A DNA stretch of 40,408 nucleotides. It comes from Bradyrhizobium macuxiense. GTDB taxonomy: Bacteria; Pseudomonadota; Alphaproteobacteria; Rhizobiales; Xanthobacteraceae. Both the position numbers and the translations under genes were made by a program. The stretch is taken from positions 74,857 through 115,264 of the forward strand of contig NZ_LNCU01000080.1 of assembly GCF_001542415.1 (NCBI RefSeq), in the 5' to 3' direction. The notes beneath the pieces were generated by a model, which saw nothing but the letters and a program-made list of their open reading frames with translations, had not been told where the DNA came from and did not search any database. Positions 27,417 through 34,217 of the stretch are shown here, piece by piece (position 1 is the first letter of the stretch; every line of letters starts with the position of its first letter).

Positions 27417-28128
27417 CCGCCGCGCGTCGCCCGCAAGGCCGACGATCCCGCGGTCGTGCTAAACCACGCCGGTGCTCGCGATGAACACGCCGATGGCGAA
27501 CCGCCAGGGCACCGTCGGCCGCATCTCGCCGCTGATGCAATACCGCCTCGATCCGGTCCCCGGCATCGAGGAGGGCGGACGCCTCTCGGTGAAGGGACCG
27601 AATGTGATGCTCGGCTACCTCCGCGCGGAAAATCCCGGCGTGCTGGAGCAGCTCGCCGAGGGTTGGCACGACACCGGCGACATCGTCACGGTCGACGCGC
27701 AGGGCTTCATCGCCATCAAGGGTCGCGCCAAGCCGTTCGCGAAGATCGCCCGCGAAATGGTCTCGCTGTCGGCGGTGGAATCGATGGCCGCCGCGCTCTG
27801 GCCGCAGGCGACGTCGGTTGCGGTGTCGATCCCGGACGCACGCAAGGGCGAACGCATCGTGCTGCTCACGACGCAGAAGAACGCCGATCGCGCCGCCATG
27901 CAGCGCCAAGCCAAGGCGACCGGCGCGTCCGAGCTCGCCGTGCCCGCCGACATCCGTGTCGTCGACAACGTGCCGCTGCTCGGCACCGGCAAGACTGACT
28001 ATGTCGGCGCCACCGCGCTCGCCAAGAAACTTGCCGAGCAACTTGCCGAGCAACTTGCGGCCGCGCCAGCTGAGCCCGCCGAGCAAGCGCCGCAGGCTGA
28101 GACGGAGCTGCAGCAACACGTCGCATGA
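27417..28128 (+). pseudogene. Remnant of acyl-ACP synthetase/2-acylglycerophosphoethanolamine acyltransferase (Aas-like)
   Basis: The long part (from about 27466 to 28128) reads as the C-terminal third of an AMP-forming acyl-ACP synthetase of the Aas type: VLAMNTPMANRQGTVGRI, GGRLSVKGPNVMLGYLRAEN, GWHDTGDIVTVDAQGF, PLLGTGKTDYVG. The piece just before it (27420-27461), in another frame, reads PRVARKADDPAVVL, which is Aas sequence from before the ATP-binding loop. The central segment with the FTSGSEG loop is missing and the two parts are joined out of frame at about 27460-27466. This is an internal deletion with frameshift. The acyltransferase half is absent. A residual frame from an ATG at 27472/27481 could be expressed but lacks the ATP site. 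The Ala/Glu/Gln-rich tail also looks degenerate. Confidence 0.72.
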
Positions 28129-28191
28129 GTGTTGTGCTTTTCGGGAGCATGTTGTCAGATGGCTGGCAACTGCTCCCAAGAAAGCACGACC

Positions 28192-29982
28192 ATGCTGGAC
28201 AAGCTCAACCCGGCTGCAGAGGAAATGCCTGACATCGTGGCGGCCGATTGGATCGCCGCCCTCAACGCCGCGCTTGCCGGGCGCTCGATCGACGATCTCG
28301 CTGCATTGTTTGCGCCAGATGGCCATTGGCGCAATATCTTCGGCATTTCCTGGCTGTTTGCGACCTTCAGCGGCCGGCAGAATGTTGTCGCAGAGCTTGC
28401 GCAGCGCGCGTCAGATGTCCGCGCCACGGGATTTCGCATCGATGACCGTGCACTGATACCGCGACGCGCCGTGGTGGCCGGACGCGAGGTGATCGAGGCC
28501 GTCTTCAGCTTCGGCACGTCGAACGGGCCGGGCACCGGCGCGGTCCGTCTGCTGCCGGGTGCGGGCGGACATTCCGTGGCGTGGACGTTCTCCACCATGC
28601 TCGACTTCAACCGCATCTGCGACGCGCGTGCCGCGCACGCAGCCGATAGCTCCCACGCCCGCGATTTCGCCGCGCCAGACTGGCTGGAGCAGCGGCAGGC
28701 CTCGCGCGCCTACGCCAATCGCGAGCCTGACGTGCTCGTCGTCGGCGGCGGCCATGCCGGCATCGCTGCCGCCACCGAGTGCAAGCGGATCGGCCTCGAC
28801 GCGCTGATCGTCGATCGCCAGCGGCGCATCGGCGATAATTGGCGGCTGCGCTATCGCGGGCTGAAGCTGCACAACAAGACGCCGGTCAATCACCTCCGCT
28901 ATCTGCCGTTCCCGCAGACCTTTCCGGACTACATCCCGAAGGACAAGATTGCGAACTGGCTGGAAAGCTACGTCGACATCATGGAGCTCGACTTCTGGAC
29001 CGAGACCTCGTTCGAAGCCGCCACGTACGACGACACAATGCAACGCTGGACTGTCACCTTGCAGCGGATCGACGGCCCGCGCACGCTGCATCCGAAGCAT
29101 ATCGTGCTCGCGACCAGCGTCAGCGGCACGCCGAACATCCCGGAGATATCAGGCATCGAAACCTTCAATGGGCAGGTGCTGCATTCCAGCCGGTTCGCCG
29201 CGGGCCGCGAATGGCAGGGGCGCTCGGTCGTCGTGTTCGGCACCGGCACCAGCGCGCACGACATCTGCCAGGAGCTGCACGCCGCGGGCGCTGACGTCAC
29301 CATGGTGCAGCGCAGCCCGACCATGGTCGTCAATGTCGAGCCGGCGCAGCTCTACGACCGGACCTATCTCGGCGACGGCCCGCGGATCGAGGTGCGCGAC
29401 GTGCTCAATTCGGGCGTGCCGCTGCCAGTGATGAAGATCGCGCACAAGCTGATCACCGACGAGGTGAAGACGCTCGATGCGCCCTTGTTGTCGCGGCTGG
29501 AGCGCGCCGGCTTCCGGCTCGAATTCGGCGAGGACGGCACCGGCTGGCCGCTGAAATTCCGCTCGCGCGGCGGCGGCTATTATTTCAACGTCGGCTGCTC
29601 CGAGCTGATCGCCGACGGCAAGATCCGCCTGATCCAGGCCGCCGATATCGCTGGCTTCACCGCCGATGGCCTCGCGCTGAAGGATGGCGCTAGCCTGAAC
29701 GCCGCGCTGTTCGTGCTCGCGACCGGCTACAAGGGCCTCGATCACCTGCTGGCGAAGCTGTTCGATGCGGAGGTGGCGCGGCGCGTCGGCCGCGTCTGGG
29801 GTTTTGACGACGCGACGCAGGAGCTCCGCAACATGTGGACGCGCACGGGCCAGCCCGGCCTCTGGTTCACCGGCGGCGCGTTCTCGCAAGCCCGCATCTA
29901 TAGCCGCTTCATCGCACTGCAGATCGCCGCGATCGAAGCCGGTACTCTCTCCAAGCACCTGATCTGCAAGCACCTCAACTGA
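28192..29982 (+). CDS. FAD-dependent monooxygenase with N-terminal NTF2-like domain (FMO/BVMO class)
   Basis: A 596-residue fusion. Residues about 10-145 form an NTF2/SnoaL-like domain (DLAALFAPDGHWRNIFG; HSVAWTFSTMLDF). From about 180 comes a flavin monooxygenase: FAD Rossmann motif VLVVGGGHAGIAAATE, the FMO/BVMO fingerprint FNGQVLHSSRF (FxGxxxHxxxF), the NADPH Rossmann motif VVFGTGTSAHDICQEL near residue 349, and a late ATGYKGL motif. It should use NADPH and O2 to oxygenate an unknown substrate. The ATG at 28192 gives the best N-terminus; ATG codons at 28129 and 28159 are also open. The esterase gene starts nine bases after the stop, which suggests a two-step pathway. Confidence 0.88.
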   Translation: MLDKLNPAAEEMPDIVAADWIAALNAALAGRSIDDLAALFAPDGHWRNIFGISWLFATFSGRQNVVAELAQRASDVRATGFRIDDRALIPRRAVVAGREVIEAVFSFGTSNGPGTGAVRLLPGAGGHSVAWTFSTMLDFNRICDARAAHAADSSHARDFAAPDWLEQRQASRAYANREPDVLVVGGGHAGIAAATECKRIGLDALIVDRQRRIGDNWRLRYRGLKLHNKTPVNHLRYLPFPQTFPDYIPKDKIANWLESYVDIMELDFWTETSFEAATYDDTMQRWTVTLQRIDGPRTLHPKHIVLATSVSGTPNIPEISGIETFNGQVLHSSRFAAGREWQGRSVVVFGTGTSAHDICQELHAAGADVTMVQRSPTMVVNVEPAQLYDRTYLGDGPRIEVRDVLNSGVPLPVMKIAHKLITDEVKTLDAPLLSRLERAGFRLEFGEDGTGWPLKFRSRGGGYYFNVGCSELIADGKIRLIQAADIAGFTADGLALKDGASLNAALFVLATGYKGLDHLLAKLFDAEVARRVGRVWGFDDATQELRNMWTRTGQPGLWFTGGAFSQARIYSRFIALQIAAIEAGTLSKHLICKHLN

Positions 29983-29991
29983 AGGACATCC

Positions 29992-30954
29992 ATGCCTCTG
30001 CCCCTCGATCCCGTCATTGAGAAGATCATCCCGCTGCTGCCGTTGCGCGATCCCGCGACCATGACGCCGCAGAGCGCGCGCGATTCGCTGCGGGCGCTGG
30101 CCGATGCCCGCGCCGCGGTGCCGCCGCCGCCGGTCGAGGTCGTGCGCGACATCGAGGTGCAGGGCGGAGCCGGCAAGCTCGCCGCGCGGCTCTATCGCAA
30201 CGGCAGCGGCAAGGCGCCGACGGTGATCTTCTTCCATGGCGGCGGCTGGGTTGCCGGCGATCTGGTGACGCATGATCGCCAGGCGCGCAACCTGGTGATC
30301 GAGACCGGCGCTGTGGTGATCTCGGTCGATTACCGCCGCCCGCCGGAGACGCGCTTCCCCGGCGCGTTCGAGGATGCGTTCGCCGCGACCCGTGACGTGG
30401 TCGCGCGGCTCGATGAATTCGGCGGCGATCCGTCCCGCGTCGGCGTCGCCGGCGATTCCGCGGGCGGCAATCTCGCCGCCACCACGGCGCTCGCCTGCCG
30501 CGATGCCGGCATCAAGCTCGCCGGGCAATTGCTGGTCTATCCGGTCACCGACGTGGTCGGCAATTTCGCCGACGCCGCAGAGAACGCGAAGTTTCCGTCG
30601 CGTGCCGAGAATGCGGAGGGCTACTTCCTGTCGCGCGCGGTGATGGAGTGGTTCAGCGGGCATTATCTCGCCGACAAGGCTGATGGCACCGACTGGCGCG
30701 TCTCGCCGCTGCGCGCGAAGAGCCTCGCAGGCCTTGCGCCTGCCGTGGTCACAACGGCCTGGTTCGATCCGCTGCGCGACGAGGGCCACGCCTACGCCAA
30801 GGCGTTGCAGGCGGCCGGCGTGCAGGTCGCGTATCATTCCGGCGAAGGCCTGATCCACGGCTATTTCGGCCTCGGCGATGCCTCCGACGCCGCCCGCGCC
30901 GAAGCGCAGCGCGCGCGGGCGGATTTCAAGGTGCTGCTGGAGCGCGGAGTCTGA
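29992..30954 (+). CDS. Alpha/beta hydrolase of the hormone-sensitive lipase family (esterase)
   Basis: A 320-residue cytoplasmic carboxylesterase-like protein. It shows the oxyanion motif FFHGGGWVAGD, the nucleophile motif GVAGDSAGGNLAA (GDSAG), the catalytic Asp region WFDPLRDEGHAYA and the His in EGLIHGYFGL, all in the order and spacing of the HSL/BAH family. No signal peptide. Its tight spacing (nine bases) behind the FMO-type monooxygenase suggests co-transcription; hydrolysis of an ester made by a Baeyer-Villiger-type oxidation is an attractive but unproven link. Confidence 0.92.
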   Translation: MPLPLDPVIEKIIPLLPLRDPATMTPQSARDSLRALADARAAVPPPPVEVVRDIEVQGGAGKLAARLYRNGSGKAPTVIFFHGGGWVAGDLVTHDRQARNLVIETGAVVISVDYRRPPETRFPGAFEDAFAATRDVVARLDEFGGDPSRVGVAGDSAGGNLAATTALACRDAGIKLAGQLLVYPVTDVVGNFADAAENAKFPSRAENAEGYFLSRAVMEWFSGHYLADKADGTDWRVSPLRAKSLAGLAPAVVTTAWFDPLRDEGHAYAKALQAAGVQVAYHSGEGLIHGYFGLGDASDAARAEAQRARADFKVLLERGV

Positions 30955-30960
30955 CCTCCT

Positions 30961-31086
30961 CGTCGTCCCGGCCTTGAAGCCGGGACCCATAACCACCGCA
31001 GCCTGTTGCAGTAGCAGGCTGCGGCCCCAGCATCGCGCCGCACGAACATTCGTGGTTATGGGTCCCTGCTTTCGCAGGGACGACGA
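30961..31086 (+). repeat. Intergenic palindromic repeat, family R2, copy b
   Basis: Starts CGTCGTCCCGGCC and GGGACCCATAACCACC, ends TGGTTATGGGTCCCTGC and GGGACGACG; the arms are inverted copies. It begins six bases after the esterase stop and ends before the stop of the convergent binding-protein gene, so it could end both transcripts. Confidence 0.8.
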
Positions 31087-31122
31087 ATCTTGGCGTGATT
31101 GGCCCAGCCTCCAGTCGCCCCC

Positions 31123-32328
31123 TCAATCCTCCCCGATCGTGTCGCCGAACAGCTTCCAGGTCTCGCCGTTGAACTTCTGCAGCCGCATCGCTTCGACCGG
31201 GAAATAGTCGGTCGGCGAGGTCTTCACCTTGATGCCGGGCAGGAACATCGGCAGCGCGATGTCGAGATTGGCGGCCTGCTTCATGATGTTCTCATGGGTG
31301 AGATCGTCGCCACACTGCTTCAGCACCTGCACCGTCGCCTCCGCCACCACATAGCCGTAGACGATCAGCTGGTCCTGCAGATTGCCTTCGGGGAAGTACT
31401 TCTTCATGAAGTCCTGCCAGGCGATGACATCCGGGTCCGCCTTCCACTGCGGATCGTTGGGATCCTTCAGCGAGTAGGACGAGATGATGTCCTTGGAATA
31501 TTCGAAGCCGGCGGGCTTCAGCACCGAGGACACCGAGGTCGAGGTCGCCGCGAGGAAGAACAGGTCGGGCTTCCAGCCGATCTCGCCGATCTTCTTGATC
31601 GCCTGCGCCGCCTGCTTCGGGATCGCGTGCATGAACAGCACGTTGGCGCCCGACGATTTCAGCTTCACGATCTGGCTGTCGACCGTCGGATCGGTCGATT
31701 CATAGGTCGCTTCCGCCACCACCATCTTGGCGGTGTTCTCCGGCCCGAGCCCCTTCTTGAAGCCGTTGCCGTAATCCTTGCCGGCGTCGTCGTTCTGGTA
31801 GAACAGCGCGATTCTGGCGTCCGGCTTGTTGGCCAGCACGTATTTCGCATAGACCGCGGTCTCGGCCTGGTAGGACGGCTGGAAGCCGATCGTCCATGGA
31901 TAATGCTGATAGTCGCCCCACAGCGTGGCGCCGGCGCCGACGAAGAGTTGCGGCACCTTCTTGTCGTTGAGATATTTACGCACCGCGAGCCCGGTCGGCG
32001 TGCCCAGCGGATTGAGGATCGCGGCGACCTCCTCCTGCTCCACCAGCTTGCGCGTCTGCTCCACCGTCTTCGGCGGCGAGTAGCCGTCGTCGAGCGTGAT
32101 CAGGTTGATCTTGCGCCCGTTCACGCCGCCCTGGTCGTTGATCATCCTGAAATAGGCGGCCTGCGTCTTGGCGATCACGCTGTAGGCCGACGCCGCGCCC
32201 GAGAAGGGCGAGGTCTGGCCGAGCTTGATCTCGGTGTCGCTGGCGCCTGCGCCATACTTCTTCTCGGCTGCCTGCACTTGCGTGCTGAGCGCAAGCACGA
32301 CTGCTGCCGTGATGGCCTTCCACATCAT
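31123..32328 (-). CDS. Periplasmic ABC transporter substrate-binding protein, LivK-like
   Basis: A 401-residue periplasmic binding protein of the leucine/amide family (type I fold). It has a Sec signal peptide, MWKAITAAVVLALSTQVQAA, followed by the family start EIKLGQTSPFSGAAS. Further on are MINDQGGVNGRKINLITLDD, AAILNPLGTPTGLAVRKY and the lobe-two sequence AVYAKYVLANKPDARIALFY. Ligand unknown. GGGAGGCTC lies upstream of the start; ATG codons at 32328 and 32325 are equivalent. There is no permease or ATPase next to it, so it is an orphan that may serve an importer elsewhere, possibly but not demonstrably the one at the start of the window. Confidence 0.92.
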   Translation of the reverse strand: MMWKAITAAVVLALSTQVQAAEKKYGAGASDTEIKLGQTSPFSGAASAYSVIAKTQAAYFRMINDQGGVNGRKINLITLDDGYSPPKTVEQTRKLVEQEEVAAILNPLGTPTGLAVRKYLNDKKVPQLFVGAGATLWGDYQHYPWTIGFQPSYQAETAVYAKYVLANKPDARIALFYQNDDAGKDYGNGFKKGLGPENTAKMVVAEATYESTDPTVDSQIVKLKSSGANVLFMHAIPKQAAQAIKKIGEIGWKPDLFFLAATSTSVSSVLKPAGFEYSKDIISSYSLKDPNDPQWKADPDVIAWQDFMKKYFPEGNLQDQLIVYGYVVAEATVQVLKQCGDDLTHENIMKQAANLDIALPMFLPGIKVKTSPTDYFPVEAMRLQKFNGETWKLFGDTIGED

Positions 32329-32462
32329 TCGAGAGCCTCCCTTGTGCGTTTATTGTTGTTCGCAAGGGGCAGCTTACGCGAGCTCGCTCGGCTCAGGCTT
32401 GCGGTGAGAGGTTAGGGCAGGGATGCGAAAATGCGGCGTGGTGCAAGTCGCTCAAATTTTCT

Positions 32463-32601
32463 GTCGTCCCGGCGAAGGCCGGGACCCATTACCCCGGCCG
32501 CTTATTTGGTGCGAACTGGGGCAACATTCCGTGTAACGGCAAACTTTAGTGGTAATGGGTCCCGGCCCCCGTGCGCAATAGCGCACTAGGCCGGGACGAC
32601 G
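32463..32601 (+). repeat. Intergenic palindromic repeat, family R2, copy c
   Basis: Starts GTCGTCCCGGCGAAGGCC and GGGACCCATTACC, ends GGTAATGGGTCCCGGCCC and GGCCGGGACGACG. It has the same outer arms as the other two R2 copies but an unrelated centre. Confidence 0.8.
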
Positions 32602-32621
32602 CTGATGAAAGAGCGGCGCCG

Positions 32622-32846
32622 TCAGCGGATGCCCACGCTGCCGGTCGTCTCAGGATCGGTCGGCAGCACGATGGCGCCGGCGCGATTGGCGGCGGCGGTG
32701 GTGATCATGCCGGGGTCGCCCACCCTGACATTGCGGGGCGGGTTGAACTCGAGGAGAAACAGCGCGGCCGTCGCTGCCACCGCCACGGCGGCGGTCGCGA
32801 GCACAGGCACCAGTCTTCCGCGCGTATCGAATGCGCGAACTTGCAT
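32622..32846 (-). CDS. Small hypothetical membrane-anchored protein (74 residues)
   Basis: Starts at an ATG with AAAGGA about eight bases upstream. The translation begins MQVRAFDTRGRLVPV, then one hydrophobic helix (VLATAAVAVAATAALFLLEF) and a 40-residue polar tail ending TDPETTGSVGIR. The tail, with its TTGSV-type ending, reads like protein rather than a shadow frame and would lie in the periplasm. Family not recognised. It stands alone, with the R2c repeat downstream and a gene-free region upstream. Confidence 0.6.
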   Translation of the reverse strand: MQVRAFDTRGRLVPVLATAAVAVAATAALFLLEFNPPRNVRVGDPGMITTAAANRAGAIVLPTDPETTGSVGIR

Positions 32847-32946
32847 TTACCAATTCCTTTAGCTTGGGTGTTCTTGAGCTACGATCTATGTCGGGCCCGG
32901 CTTCTTCCCAAGGGTGCGGCGCAAGCGCCTCACGATGAGTTGTGCC

Positions 32947-32968
32947 GACCGTGATCCTCTTCACGGTC
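32947..32968. repeat. Perfect 8-bp inverted repeat
   Basis: GACCGTGA and TCACGGTC separated by six bases, about 100 bases upstream of the small membrane protein gene. It may be a protein-binding site or a short stem-loop; there is no T-run to make it a terminator. Confidence 0.5.
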
Positions 32969-33181
32969 CCGCTTGGTTAGCGGAGGCGCCGCGCCGAATC
33001 GCGAGCGTCGTTGAGCGTCTGGTTAGACGACAAACATATGAAAGAGATCGTGGCGTTTTGCATGCGCCTCATGCGCTTGTGATGCGAATCTTAATCTTTG
33101 AAATCTTCTTTGTTTAAAGGCGGTTTTCGTTAAGTCTTCTTTCATCGTTCCCGGCACCGAGCGAGCGGTGTGACGCGGATT

Positions 33182-33293
33182 CGTCATTGCGAGGAGCCAA
33201 CGGGTCGCGCGAATGCGCGCCCGATGACAGGCTCTGCGACGAAGCAATCCATCTCTCCGCGATCGATTCGATGGATTGTTTTGCTCCACGTGC
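33182..33293 (+). repeat. Degraded intergenic repeat, family R3, with nested mini-repeat
   Basis: Starts CGTCATTGCGAGGAGC, the left end of a repeat type I know from Bradyrhizobium. It continues, after the nested 38-bp hairpin, with CGACGAAGCAATCCATC and the inverted arm GATGGATTGT. The expected right end, the inverted copy of the start, is missing. Confidence 0.6.
33197..33234 (-). repeat. 38-bp hairpin mini-repeat, copy 3 (nested in R3)
   Basis: Read on the minus strand it begins GAGCCTGTCATCGGGC and ends ACCCGTTGG, as in the copies at 2978 and 10457. It interrupts the R3 repeat directly after GAGGAG. Confidence 0.72.
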
Positions 33294-33460
33294 GATCGCC
33301 TTGGAAAGAATCTATTCGCGCTCCCGTCATCGCAGCGTTCGTAAAGCCGCGCGTCCTGGCGCGGCGTGTCGGTCGATTCACATGTCAGACAGCAGGGGAT
33401 GCGCGCGCGCAGTCTCGCGGCCTGATCGGTCCGAGCTTTGCGGCAGCTTGAACCCTCGCT

Positions 33461-33580
33461 TGGTAAGCAGAGGGCGCAGGGAACGCCGGGTGCCAGCACG
33501 CACCCATGGGCCCCGTGCAATGGTAGAAAGCACGGGGGGTAGGACCACAGGTACGGCCGGGCAATCCCGGCGTTCCCCGC
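33461..33580. ncRNA. Candidate structured RNA or folded repeat element
   Basis: A perfect 12-base-pair stem joins GGGAACGCCGGG (33479-33490) and CCCGGCGTTCCC (33566-33577). Enclosed are a perfect 8-bp hairpin, CCCCGTGC/GCACGGGG (33511-33518 with 33530-33537), and a possible GGGTGC/GCACCC hairpin (33488-33505). GCCGGG/CCCGGC near the 3' side offers a competing fold. This multi-branched design is unlike a simple terminator. Strand, promoter and transcription are unknown; I recall similar sequence recurring in Bradyrhizobium genomes, so it may be a repeat rather than a functional RNA. Confidence 0.35.
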
Positions 33581-33639
33581 GCGGATGGTTTACGGCTTAT
33601 ACGTGCTCCCCCCGGCGAGACTGGGCTTGTTTGTCACCG

Positions 33640-33670
33640 CTCGTGCATGACGCAACGCGTCTTGCACGAG
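33640..33670. other. Long near-perfect hairpin
   Basis: CTCGTGCA pairs with TGCACGAG and GACGC with GCGTC, with one T/T mismatch between the two helices and an AAC loop, 13 pairs in all. No T-run follows on either strand, so it is not a standard terminator. It may be the 3' domain of the folded element just upstream. Confidence 0.55.
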
Positions 33671-34217
33671 GACACCTGCCACTAGGGCGTCAGGCCTGCA
33701 CGATTTCGCCGTCCGCGATGCGGCGCGCTCGTCGCGCGCGCCTGTCGCGTCCACCGCATCCCGCTTCCAACGTCCGTGACGATCGCGATACGCCCCTCTC
33801 AGAGGAGGCGGGACGCGGTTCTTGTAATGCTGAGTTGGGGTGTGCGGGAAGCGGAATATTTTCTCTGCGGAGACTGGACAGGGTGAATCGCGTTGAAAAT
33901 GCTGGGGAAATCAGACTTTTTACGCGCGCGGTGTTTCGCCGTGATCCGAAGCAAATTCGCGGGCCACGTCTGAAGGTGCACACGCTGAATAGCCGAGCCA
34001 GAGAAATTCTGATTCTCCGGTAGCTTGGCTGGAGAAGCCGTCTCCCGAGCCCGTAAGAGGGCCGGAACTTCGGTACCTTCGCCATCGAAGTCGCCGTGAC
34101 ACACCCTGCGCAGGGTCGTGGTCTGCGCCGTCGTGTTGGTGTTTCCTAATCGCATGTGGCATGGCGCAGGTGGCGCCCCCCGGGATTATTGATCCTGGGT
34201 CGGCCCCTAGGTCATCG

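Larger units (their letters stand above)
32969..34217. other. Gene-free, repeat-bearing stretch
   Basis: About 1.25 kb without a gene I can support. Open frames exist on both strands, but their translations are rich in Arg, Ser and Pro, lack motifs and ribosome sites, and run through palindromes. It holds a degraded R3 repeat (33182-33293) with a nested 38-bp hairpin, a self-complementary element (33461-33580), a long hairpin (33640-33670), and unassigned sequence from about 33700 to the end of the ABC-3C operon. The base composition falls from left to right. Confidence 0.6.

Noticed and set aside
29149..30996. 615-codon minus-strand frame opposite the FMO-esterase pair
   Set aside because: Spans two well-supported genes on the other strand and shows the Arg/Ala/His-rich shadow composition.
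31099..32415. 438-codon plus-strand frame opposite the LivK-like gene
   Set aside because: Shadow of a gene with signal peptide and family motifs; no ribosome site or domain of its own.
33023..34155. Several 100-280-codon frames on both strands in the gene-free region
   Set aside because: They run through palindromic repeats, have no ribosome sites, and their translations are Arg/Ser/Pro-rich without motifs. One minus-strand frame starting MRLGNTNTTAQ near 34155 reads slightly better but lacks support.
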